Source: Gemmatimonadales bacterium UBA7835 (GTDB lineage Bacteria > Gemmatimonadota > Gemmatimonadetes > Longimicrobiales > Gaopeijiaceae). From it: a stretch of 64,000 nucleotides of DNA. A program made the translations under genes and the position numbers. Below, piece by piece: positions 24,974 through 33,330 of this stretch; within the stretch, counting starts at the first letter, position 1; the number at the start of each line of letters is the position of its first letter. Below the pieces are notes generated by a model. The model did not search any database and was not told the DNA's origin. It worked only from the letters and a program-made list of their open reading frames with translations. Where the stretch lies: positions 1-64,000 of the forward strand of contig DLTN01000100.1 in NCBI GenBank assembly GCA_002500925.1, read 5' to 3'.

Positions 24974-26833
24974 TCAGACTGATTCCGAGTCAGATTCTAA
25001 CCGGTACTGGGCCGCATGAAGTCTTGAGAATGGACCTCCGGCCTCTAGCAAATCTTCCCACTTTCCTGACTCGACTAGGCGACCATCATCAAGGACGACG
25101 ATCTGATCCGCCTCTCGGATTGTGGAGAGTCGGTGCGCGATGATAATCAAGGTCCTTCCTGACGAACGCTGCTGAATGGCCCTCGCGACTTTGAGTTCAA
25201 CTACGCTATCGAGCGCGGAAGTAGCCTCATCGAGTATAAGGATCTGTGGATCACGCAAGAGAGCCCTTGCTAGGGCTAAGCGCTGTCGCTGTCCGCCAGA
25301 CAATCTCACACCTCGATCACCGATTTCAGTGTCGAGACCGGAAGTCATAGCTCGCACAAAATCCGCCAGTAGGACGTCATGCAATGACTCGAAGAGCTCT
25401 TCATCCGACACTGGCCTATCTATGCCAAATATCAGGTTGTCTCGGACAGACCTGTTGAGCAACCAAACGTCCTGACTCACGATCGCCATGGAGCGGTGAA
25501 GTGAGTCCAGTGAGAACGACCGAATGTCTGCGCCGTCTAATGAGATCATCCCGGGAGCCACGTCGTAGAACCGCGCTATCAGGTCGACTAGGGTCGTCTT
25601 CCCTGCCCCACTGTGCCCGACCACTGCGGTCAGCTTTCCGGCCTTGAACGTCGTGGAAATTTCATGTAGCACGGGGACACCCGAATTGTATCCGAACGTC
25701 AGCTCCTCGACTTCAATTGCGTCTCTGAGGCCTCGGAACGGTTTAGATCCAGAGGGGACAATGAACTTTCCATCATCAGAATAGAGTCCTGTGAGGGCCT
25801 CTAGACGGGGGATTTCCTCTGCAACCTTGAGGCTAAAAACGGTCAGATACTTGTAGTCGGGCAATGCTTGCTGCAACAGAAGCAGAAAGGCCCCAAACGC
25901 CGCTAGATCACCAGGTCGAAAATCGCCCGACATATAGATAACCACTGCCTGAACGAGCAGCATAACTAAGAGGACGAACACTTCCTCGACCGGATATCGA
26001 AGGCTCACTATCCTATCCCGACGTACCGCGACACCTCGAGCCTCATTCAGGACCTCAGCATAAGCCTCGGATGCAGACCGCTCTTGGGAGTATGCCTTGA
26101 CCAAGGGTACAGAACCGAGAAGGTCTAGAACGCGACCTCGCATCCGGCGTTCGACTTCCACTCCTTCCCGAGAAATGCTTGTGACCGCGCGATTAATCAC
26201 ACGAAGAAACACGTTCACGAAGGGCAGCGTCACTATAAAGGCGATAGAAAGCGGAAGACTGATAGCAATCATCACGCCGGCCTTCACGATGAGGCCCACC
26301 CCGTAACGAAGCAGTTCTTCGGCCGCGACCAGAAGGCCGACCACTGAACTCGACCAGCTTATCTCAGCATCGACACGGCCTAACGACTGCTCATCGAAAT
26401 ACTGACGGCCGAAAGAGATGACGCGAGAGAACGTCTCTTCTGTAACAGCAACCCGATACTGTTCATTTCTTGATACTACAAAAAGCTTGCGGAGGTATTC
26501 CAATACAAGCTTTGCCACTCTCCCCAAGATGATGAGGGCAACTGTCAGAACCACTAAGTAAGCGTCGCGACTGGGGCCCGAACCCACAAAATCTGGCGTA
26601 AGACTAGTAAGCCATCCAAAGGCGGCAGACTCGCCGAGGAAGTCGAAAGAGTTCTCGGAAACCGCATCGGTAAGCGGCACCAGTAGCGAGAACGAAGCAG
26701 CTTCGAAGACTCCGGCAAGGAGGATCAGTCCCACCGGGAGCACGAAATGCCAACGACGAGCTTCTGCTACACGCCAGTAACGGCGGAGCAAATCTCGTGT
26801 AAGGGGAGTAATTGAGCCGTCCGCCGGCTTCAT
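24974..26833 (-). CDS. ABC exporter, fused permease-ATPase (MsbA-like)
   Basis: A 619-residue half-transporter. The membrane domain with six helices spans about residues 30-325. The ATPase domain has Walker A GHSGAGKT (406-413), signature LSGGQRQRLALARALLRDP, Walker B ILILDEATSALD and the switch His (IIIAHRLST). The AGAGGTTAG ribosome site lies just upstream of ATG 26833. The family exports lipids, lipid-linked sugars or peptides. Because it sits between glycosyltransferase genes, export of a glycolipid or polysaccharide precursor is the best inference. It is convergent with the GT8-like gene and divergent from the next GT2 gene. Confidence 0.9.
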   Translation of the reverse strand: MKPADGSITPLTRDLLRRYWRVAEARRWHFVLPVGLILLAGVFEAASFSLLVPLTDAVSENSFDFLGESAAFGWLTSLTPDFVGSGPSRDAYLVVLTVALIILGRVAKLVLEYLRKLFVVSRNEQYRVAVTEETFSRVISFGRQYFDEQSLGRVDAEISWSSSVVGLLVAAEELLRYGVGLIVKAGVMIAISLPLSIAFIVTLPFVNVFLRVINRAVTSISREGVEVERRMRGRVLDLLGSVPLVKAYSQERSASEAYAEVLNEARGVAVRRDRIVSLRYPVEEVFVLLVMLLVQAVVIYMSGDFRPGDLAAFGAFLLLLQQALPDYKYLTVFSLKVAEEIPRLEALTGLYSDDGKFIVPSGSKPFRGLRDAIEVEELTFGYNSGVPVLHEISTTFKAGKLTAVVGHSGAGKTTLVDLIARFYDVAPGMISLDGADIRSFSLDSLHRSMAIVSQDVWLLNRSVRDNLIFGIDRPVSDEELFESLHDVLLADFVRAMTSGLDTEIGDRGVRLSGGQRQRLALARALLRDPQILILDEATSALDSVVELKVARAIQQRSSGRTLIIIAHRLSTIREADQIVVLDDGRLVESGKWEDLLEAGGPFSRLHAAQYRLESDSESV

Positions 26834-26973
26834 ACTAACCTCTTGTGGCAGGATCGGAGACGGCGAGTGAGTAGAAGTATAGCCAGCAACGCAGTTATGT
26901 GCGCTGATAGAAAGATGCTAATGCTTGCTCTCTTTTCGTTGACGCCCCATGCCGGTCGCAGAACGTTCTTATC

Positions 26974-27957
26974 ATGAACCAGCTTGCGATCGTACTCCCG
27001 GCCTGGAAACCCGACTTTCTACAATGCGCCCTAGAATCCGTCCGCGTACAAACCGACCAACGATTCACGCTGTACATCGCCGACGACGGCGGGCCCGATA
27101 GAATCGCTCGCATTTGTGATGATTTCGATGACCTTGGACTGATCTACCACCGCTTTGATGAGAACCTCGGGAATACATCCCTCACTAGACACTGGGATCG
27201 AAGTGTCGCTCTCTCGACTGAGCCCTGGATCTGGCTCTTCGGAGATGACGATGAGATGCATCCCGAATGCGTCGCGAAGTTTTACGAGATACTTGGAAAC
27301 CTACAGCCCGAGGTTTCCGTCATTCGGTTCAATACTGATGTGATAGACGAAGCGAGTGAGATTCGAAAGTGCAACCCATCACACCCTCAAAGCGAGTCCG
27401 CCTCCGAATTCCTGTTTAATCGATTATTGGGTCATAGAAAGAGTTACGTGACAGAATACATTTTCCGTCGCTCAACCTACTCATTAAGAGGAGGATTTCC
27501 CGACTACCCAGCGGCTTGGTGCGCGGACGATGCTGCGTGGTTCAGTTTCGCTGGCAACGGTCCCATCCTAACGATCCCCGGACCTCGCGTGCGTTGGCGA
27601 AGCAGTCGAATCAACATTACCGGAGCGAACCGAAGCTGCCAGACGGAAAAGTTGGAGGCTGGGAGACGATTCCTCAACTTCATAGAAAAGGAGGTCGAAC
27701 CGGGCGATTCAGGGCACTCCGCTGACGAATGGAGTGAGGCTCGTAGCATCTGGTTCGAAAACCAGGTGCGCTATCTAAGCCCTCTCACCCCATCTCTGAT
27801 ACGAGCTGTGATCCAAGCCAATTCGCCGTGGAACCGACCCCGTATTGAAAGAGCGATACTTGCAATCATTTGGACAATCAAAGGCCACTTTCGAGAAGCG
27901 CGACGCTGGCTAACCAAGGCTAAAACAAAACGCTCGATCAAGACTCCAACTTGTTAA
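26974..27957 (+). CDS. Family 2 glycosyltransferase
   Basis: A 327-residue protein with a GT-A fold: LAIVLPAWKPDFLQCALESV at the start, YIADDGGPD near 32-40 and the DxD-type FGDDDEMHP near 90. The C-terminal third is basic and helical (KGHFREARRWLTKAKTKR), fitting a membrane-edge enzyme. It has no membrane helices and so is non-processive. It belongs to the local surface-glycan group. Confidence 0.85.
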   Translation: MNQLAIVLPAWKPDFLQCALESVRVQTDQRFTLYIADDGGPDRIARICDDFDDLGLIYHRFDENLGNTSLTRHWDRSVALSTEPWIWLFGDDDEMHPECVAKFYEILGNLQPEVSVIRFNTDVIDEASEIRKCNPSHPQSESASEFLFNRLLGHRKSYVTEYIFRRSTYSLRGGFPDYPAAWCADDAAWFSFAGNGPILTIPGPRVRWRSSRINITGANRSCQTEKLEAGRRFLNFIEKEVEPGDSGHSADEWSEARSIWFENQVRYLSPLTPSLIRAVIQANSPWNRPRIERAILAIIWTIKGHFREARRWLTKAKTKRSIKTPTC

Positions 27958-28104
27958 AGGACCACCGCAAATAGATCCCCACTGATACGATCAACGAACT
28001 ATTCCCAGCCTACAAAAGCTTACATCCGCGTGGGTCGATCCTTGCCGCAGACGGGACTGACACGTCTGTTGCGGCGACCCAAGAACGCGCGCCATCAATC
28101 TCCC

Positions 28105-29634
28105 ATGGAATCCGCCTCACCTCAATTGTCTCAATTGTCCCTGATCTCTCGTGCCCGTTCGTTCGGCGAACGGACAGCACTGCTCGCCCCAGAGGGGACT
28201 TTCACGTACAACGACCTCCTCAGAGAGTCGGGAATTACAGCAACAGCATTGCTTACAGGGCGAGATGATCTTGCTGGCGAACGGATCTGCTATCTAGTAC
28301 CACCTGGGTGGGAATACACGGTCGTCCAGTGGGGAATCTGGCGTGCAGGAGGCCTCGGCGTACCCTTGGCAATCTCTCACCCAGAAGCTGAACTGGCTTG
28401 GGTACTCGAAGATGCCCAACCGGAAGCGGTTATCGTCCACCCTTCTCTCGCAGAGAGACTTCAAGACCTCACTCGAGATCGTCAGATCCCCCTGTTGATG
28501 ACCCCCGCACTGCTCAGAGATGCGCCAACTGCCGAACTCCCAGCGGTTGAAGAGACTCGCCCAGCGTTGATGCTCTACACATCAGGAACGACCGGAAAAC
28601 CGAAGGGGGTCGTCCTGACACATGCGAACCTTAGTGCACAAGTCGAGGCGCTCTCTGATGCATGGGCGTGGAATGAAGACGATCATATCCTTCTCCACCT
28701 CCCATTGCATCATGTACATGGCATCGTGAACGTCCTCACTTCAGCGCTGTGGAACGGCGCCACCTGCGAAATCCTACCTAGATTTCGTGCCGTAGACGTC
28801 TGGGAACGCCTGGCTAGATGTGAGGTCACCCTCTACATGGCAGTGCCAACCGTCTATCGACGATTAATCGATCAGTGGTACTTGGTGAACTCAGAGGCAC
28901 GGGAAGCGTGGAGACAGGGAGCGCAAGCCTGCCGTCTCATGGTATCGGGTTCAGCCGCGCTGCCAGTCCCTACTCTCGAGAGCTGGGAAGAGATCACCGG
29001 GCACAGACTGCTTGAACGCTACGGCATGACAGAAATAGGCATGGGGCTATCTAACCCACTGGAGGGGGAACGACGATCGGGCTTTGTCGGGGGGCCTCTA
29101 CCCGGTGTGGAAGCCCGGCTGGTGAGTGAAGATGGGATCGAAGTGCCTGAAGGCTCCGCCGGCACTATTCAGATTCGCGGACCTGGGGTCTTTAAAGAGT
29201 ATTGGCATCGGACGAAGGAGACAGCCGAAGCATTCACTTCAGATGGGTGGTTTCGCACAGGGGACAGGGCAGTAGTCGAAGATGGGGCATGGAGGATTCT
29301 CGGACGCAATTCGGTTGATATCCTTAAGACCGGAGGCGAAAAAATCTCCTCGCTCGAAATCGAAGACATACTGCGCTCTCATCCTGCAGTCACTGACTGT
29401 GCAGTAGTAGGTGTTCCTGACCCTGAATGGGGGGACCGGGTCTGCGCAGCAGTAGTGCTCAGGACAGGAGAGGTCACCTCGAAAGAGGCGCTTCGAAACT
29501 TCGTCAAGGAAAGACTGGCGCCATACAAGGTCCCCAAAGATGTTCTCGTGCTCTCTGAACTCCCCCGCAACGCAATGGGCAAGGTCACCAAGCCCGCCGT
29601 GCTTGACCTCTTCTCTGCGGAGAACACTGAATGA
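28105..29634 (+). CDS. AMP-forming acyl-CoA ligase, malonyl-CoA-synthetase (MatB/ACSF3)-like
   Basis: About 509 residues from ATG 28105; an in-frame GTG at 28030 would add a basic, unrelated leader. Motifs: YTSGTTGKPKGVVLTH, the HHVHGIVNVL block, ERYGMTEIGMGLSNPL and GRNSVDILKTGGEKISSLEIE. The last two resemble malonate-CoA ligases (MatB, ACSF3) more than long-chain acyl ligases. It likely makes malonyl-CoA from malonate or acts on a similar short dicarboxylate. The stop overlaps the start of the sodium:solute symporter gene (ATGA), which suggests that uptake and activation of one carboxylate are coupled. Confidence 0.82.
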   Translation: MESASPQLSQLSLISRARSFGERTALLAPEGTFTYNDLLRESGITATALLTGRDDLAGERICYLVPPGWEYTVVQWGIWRAGGLGVPLAISHPEAELAWVLEDAQPEAVIVHPSLAERLQDLTRDRQIPLLMTPALLRDAPTAELPAVEETRPALMLYTSGTTGKPKGVVLTHANLSAQVEALSDAWAWNEDDHILLHLPLHHVHGIVNVLTSALWNGATCEILPRFRAVDVWERLARCEVTLYMAVPTVYRRLIDQWYLVNSEAREAWRQGAQACRLMVSGSAALPVPTLESWEEITGHRLLERYGMTEIGMGLSNPLEGERRSGFVGGPLPGVEARLVSEDGIEVPEGSAGTIQIRGPGVFKEYWHRTKETAEAFTSDGWFRTGDRAVVEDGAWRILGRNSVDILKTGGEKISSLEIEDILRSHPAVTDCAVVGVPDPEWGDRVCAAVVLRTGEVTSKEALRNFVKERLAPYKVPKDVLVLSELPRNAMGKVTKPAVLDLFSAENTE

Positions 29635-31106
29635 TCGACACCGTGCTGAGCAACCTGCGCGAGTATTGGATGGTTCACTCGCTACTGCTGCTCTACACCT
29701 TCATGCTCGCTCACCATGCGTGGACTGGAAACCGTAAAACAAAGGGGCTAGCTGATTATTACGTAGGCGGCCGTAACATGGGAGGCTGGGTCATCGGCCT
29801 CTCCTTTTTTGCCACATATGCGAGCACAAACTCGTTTGTCGGCTTTTCCGGACGCACATACGACTGGGGCATCCCATGGATGCTCTTCATCCCCACCGCT
29901 GTAGCGTTCTCACTGTTCGCCTGGTTAGTCGTAGCGCCTCGACTTCGAGCCTTCACGGCCGCGATGGACTCACTAACGATCCCAGACTTCATTGGCTTTC
30001 GGTTCGGGAGTACTAAGGCACGCGTCTTTTCGGCCTTGATCATGATTGCAGCGTCATTCTTCTACATGACGGCAGTGTTCAAAGGTATTGGTAACCTTCT
30101 CGAAACCTTTCTCGAGATCCAATACGAAGTTTCGATTGTTATTGTCTTTTTCATCGTGATGACATACACGATGATCGGTGGCTTCATATCTGTGGTGAAG
30201 ACGGACTCGGTTCAGGGCGTAGTCATGGTCCTAGCAGCAATCGTCCTTTTTAGCGGTACGGTGAACGCCGCCGGAGGTCTAGCCTCAATCTCTGAAGTAC
30301 GAACGCAGCCTGGGGGCGAAGAACTCTTCACCTGGGGAGGAGGGGTTGCGATTCCTGTTTTGATGGGAACCATGTTTGCAGGACTCGTAAAATTCGCAGT
30401 GGAGCCACGCCAACTCTCGCGATTCTTCGCCCTCCAAGGAGACAAAGCGACCCGGACGGGCATGATAGTCTCGTCAGTGACGTTCGCTGCAGTCTTCTCT
30501 CTGCTGATCCCTGTTGGCATTTATGCCAGAAGGGTTCTTCCTGGCGGACTTGAGGACACAGATCTAGTCGTCCCGACTCTCCTTACCGAAGTCTTCGGCC
30601 CCGGGACTGGCGCTTTCCTGCTCGTCGCCATGGTTGCAGCGGCGATGTCATCGCTAGACTCAGTCTTACTCGTGATGGCATCCACAACTGAACGCGACAT
30701 CGTGAGCGTCCTTAAGCCGGGCCGAACAGAAGCAGCAGAAATGTTCTGGACAAAGGGCTGGGTCGCACTCTTCGCTCTCATTACGGCAATCATCTCGCTC
30801 AACCCACCGGACGGCATCGTCGAACTGACAGCGTTCAGCGGCAGTCTGTACGGCGCGTGCTTCTTCCCCGCTATTGTCTTTGGGCTGCATTGGCGGCGAG
30901 GAAGTGGAGCGGGAGTCATTACATCCTTCGTGATAGGAATCGGCGTCCTTCTGGGTTGGGAATATCTTCCCGGATCAGAGGTCCTGCACGAAGTATTCCC
31001 CGCGATGATACTCTCCACCTTCGCATTCTGGATTGTCAGCCTATTTACCCTTGACGGAGCGAACGAACAGGTCATCGCGCTGATGGACGAAGCCGACGGT
31101 GGCTGA
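29631..31106 (+). CDS. Sodium:solute symporter (SSF family)
   Basis: A 491-residue membrane protein with about 13 hydrophobic helices. Family marks: YYVGGRNMGGWVIGLSFFATYASTN at residues 41-65, IPDFIGFRFG in the first third, and the sodium-site helix AAMSSLDSVLLVMAST around 340. SSF proteins import sugars, carboxylates or amino acids with Na+. The ATGA overlap with the malonyl-CoA-synthetase-like gene suggests that the substrate is a short carboxylate such as malonate. The substrate is not visible in the sequence itself. Confidence 0.9.
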   Translation: MIDTVLSNLREYWMVHSLLLLYTFMLAHHAWTGNRKTKGLADYYVGGRNMGGWVIGLSFFATYASTNSFVGFSGRTYDWGIPWMLFIPTAVAFSLFAWLVVAPRLRAFTAAMDSLTIPDFIGFRFGSTKARVFSALIMIAASFFYMTAVFKGIGNLLETFLEIQYEVSIVIVFFIVMTYTMIGGFISVVKTDSVQGVVMVLAAIVLFSGTVNAAGGLASISEVRTQPGGEELFTWGGGVAIPVLMGTMFAGLVKFAVEPRQLSRFFALQGDKATRTGMIVSSVTFAAVFSLLIPVGIYARRVLPGGLEDTDLVVPTLLTEVFGPGTGAFLLVAMVAAAMSSLDSVLLVMASTTERDIVSVLKPGRTEAAEMFWTKGWVALFALITAIISLNPPDGIVELTAFSGSLYGACFFPAIVFGLHWRRGSGAGVITSFVIGIGVLLGWEYLPGSEVLHEVFPAMILSTFAFWIVSLFTLDGANEQVIALMDEADGG

Positions 31107-31203
31107 GTAAAAAGGGTATCGATTCGGCCTAGCAGGGGTCTCAGGAGCCAGCGCTCCATCGCCCCTGATTGGAACCATCAAGTATGATTGCAATATCATA
31201 TAT

Positions 31204-31617
31204 ATGAACTCGCTCTCTTCGATGATCCGCCCGCTGTCACTCTTAGTCGCTCTGGCCCTGTCCGGATGCGGAGGTGGAGGTGCGGGAAGCCCAAATCCAT
31301 TTGACCAAAGCTCGATCCGAGGAGCGAGTCCCTCAGAAGATCCCATCCAGATCGATGTCCAGAACAGTAACTTCAACGATGTTACGATCTGGGCGATCCG
31401 ATCTGGGCAGCGAATACGTCTCGGGCGGGTGACCGGAAAAACCGATCAGCGCTTTCGTATAGCATGGAACGCAGCCCTGCCGATCTACTTTTCGATCGAT
31501 GTCGTAAGCGGTCGCGGATGCACTACCAACTCGCTCCCAGTCGAGCCGAATGCTCGTGTATGGCTCATGATCCCGGCCAATATCGGCCTGCAACCATGTC
31601 AAGCCGGACGGCGCTAA
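31204..31617 (+). CDS. Small lipoprotein, member 1 of a tandem pair
   Basis: A 137-residue exported protein with lipobox LALSGC (Cys23) after a short hydrophobic stretch, then a GGGGAG linker. The mature part contains the motif VQNSNFNDVTIWAI, a GRVTGKTDQRF turn, and two late cysteines (GRGCTTNS and LQPCQ) likely to form a disulfide. The function is not recognised. It shares layout and motifs with the next gene. Confidence 0.7.
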   Translation: MNSLSSMIRPLSLLVALALSGCGGGGAGSPNPFDQSSIRGASPSEDPIQIDVQNSNFNDVTIWAIRSGQRIRLGRVTGKTDQRFRIAWNAALPIYFSIDVVSGRGCTTNSLPVEPNARVWLMIPANIGLQPCQAGRR

Positions 31618-31634
31618 TCAAGAAAGGCCGCCTT

Positions 31635-32024
31635 ATGCGTGTCTCCCTGAGGAGGCCCCTAATAGCCCTCGCGCTTGTCGGTGTCTCTGCCTGTCTGATG
31701 ACTGGAAGCGAAGCCTCAAAAGACACCCATGCCTTTACCTCGCCCGACCGACCTCAGCAAGTCCGACTTCTGGTGCGAAACATGAACTTTAATGACGCAA
31801 GGCTCTTCGCATTGGCAACTAGCGGACGCATGCCAATCGGTCAGGTAAGTGGAAAACAGGACAGGGAATTTGAGCTAGACTGGCCCCTTTCTTCCTATAT
31901 GAAAATCGAAATCGACATGGTTGCCGGACCGAAGTGCAGCACCTCGGAAATGCAGGTCGACCCAGGAGACATCCTTGAGCTTCAGATAGCGAGTGTGTTC
32001 AATCAGACACAAGATTGCCGGTGA
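31635..32024 (+). CDS. Small lipoprotein, member 2 of a tandem pair
   Basis: A 129-residue paralogue of the preceding lipoprotein. Shared elements: VRNMNFNDARLFAL, GQVSGKQDREF, a Cys-Ser-Thr segment (GPKCSTSEM) and a final Cys (TQDCR). The lipobox is VSAC. ATG 31635 is chosen because it starts the signal peptide and lies 17 bases after the first gene's stop; upstream in-frame ATGs are inside that gene. The small beta-rich domain with a conserved N-F-N-D motif may bind a ligand or partner in the periplasm. Not recognised. Confidence 0.65.
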   Translation: MRVSLRRPLIALALVGVSACLMTGSEASKDTHAFTSPDRPQQVRLLVRNMNFNDARLFALATSGRMPIGQVSGKQDREFELDWPLSSYMKIEIDMVAGPKCSTSEMQVDPGDILELQIASVFNQTQDCR

Positions 32025-32068
32025 ACGGAACTCTTCTTTGAATACCTCGGCCTGAGGGCTGGGGCCAA

Positions 32069-33250
32069 CTACTCGTATAGAAGGTCCGGCTCGATCTCGA
32101 CTCCGAACTCAGTCAACTCGAGTTCTACTCCCTCGAGGATCTCATCGGGCATTGCCCCAGCATCTATACCGGCTCGCAGCCCATCGTGCCCCCACAACAT
32201 GTCTATAGGCATTAGCGTCTTTTCATACTCATACGGCGGCTGTCGCCAAGGAAAGAGTTCTCCCTCAACCGATCGGCAGGCGGAAAAAAGAGCGACGGCG
32301 GCTCTCACCGGTCGGAAACTATCCCTATCAGTGACGTGGAGTTGAACACCACCGCAGACCTCATTCATATGCTTCTGAAAGGTTGGTTCGAAATAGCACG
32401 GCCGTAACATGACCCCTTCACCCAAGCTGCTCGGTACGGTCTGGCAAAGTGCTTGCGGATCAAGCCACGGAGCGCCAACCAACTCAAACGGCCGAGTCGT
32501 GCCACGCCCTTCAGAGATGAGAGTACCTTCGAAAAGCACCATGCCGGGATACGCTTCGCATGAGGAGAGCGTCGGCAAGTTGGGGCTTGGCATGACCCAC
32601 GGTAAACCAGTGTCATCCCAATGCATCCATCGACGCCAACCAATGCACGGCACAACCGTCAAATCCACATCAATCCCGCGGACCCTTACGAGCCAACGCG
32701 CCAGCTCGCCCGACGTCAGGCCGTGGCGAAGCGGTATCGGATGAAGCCCCACAAATGACTCGTATCCTCTTCGTAATACTGGGCCTTCTCTCACAACCCC
32801 TCCTAACGGATTGGGTCGATCAAGGACTATGAAGCGCACTCCTGCTTCGGCGCAGGCCTCCATCGCAAGTGCCATCGTCCAAACGAAGGTGTATACCCTC
32901 ACTCCGACATCCTGAAGATCAAAAAGCACAGCATCAAGGCCGTCTAGCATGTCTGCTGTGGGCTTCCTAACGTCGCTGTACAGCGAGTGCACCCGCACGC
33001 CCAAGGCCCGGTCAGTGTAGTGATCGGACTCGATCATGTTGTCCTGTTTCTCACCCCGCGCGCCATGTTGGGGGCCAAAAAGAGACTCAAGGCTGAGACC
33101 CCCTTGGACTAAAGCGTCCGCAGAAAGAGTTAGGTCTGAGGTGACAGACGCGGGGTGCAGGATCAAGCCTAGTCGCTCACCCTTCAAATTTGGCCCATGC
33201 CCGGCCAGAAGTGCGTCTACCCCTGAAATCACATGCGAGTCACTCATCAT
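32069..33250 (-). CDS. DUF1343 protein, NamZ-type exo-beta-N-acetylmuramidase
   Basis: A 393-residue protein of the DUF1343 family. Typical blocks: LFGPQHGARGEKQDNM near residues 58-73, FDLQDVGVRVYTFVWTM near 110-126, VLDRPNPLGG near 143-152 and SPNLPTL near 220. Bacillus NamZ removes MurNAc from the non-reducing ends of peptidoglycan fragments during recycling. No signal peptide is visible from this start, so the enzyme may be cytoplasmic here. It is convergent with the small lipoproteins and 80 bases downstream of the Asp-box gene. Confidence 0.88.
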   Translation of the reverse strand: MMSDSHVISGVDALLAGHGPNLKGERLGLILHPASVTSDLTLSADALVQGGLSLESLFGPQHGARGEKQDNMIESDHYTDRALGVRVHSLYSDVRKPTADMLDGLDAVLFDLQDVGVRVYTFVWTMALAMEACAEAGVRFIVLDRPNPLGGVVREGPVLRRGYESFVGLHPIPLRHGLTSGELARWLVRVRGIDVDLTVVPCIGWRRWMHWDDTGLPWVMPSPNLPTLSSCEAYPGMVLFEGTLISEGRGTTRPFELVGAPWLDPQALCQTVPSSLGEGVMLRPCYFEPTFQKHMNEVCGGVQLHVTDRDSFRPVRAAVALFSACRSVEGELFPWRQPPYEYEKTLMPIDMLWGHDGLRAGIDAGAMPDEILEGVELELTEFGVEIEPDLLYE

Positions 33251-33330
33251 TCAGCCTCTAAATCAGCAAACACACATCCATCCAGTTCATTCATGCTGAG
33301 AGAGCGAGGGCATCCACCGAAGATGCAATG

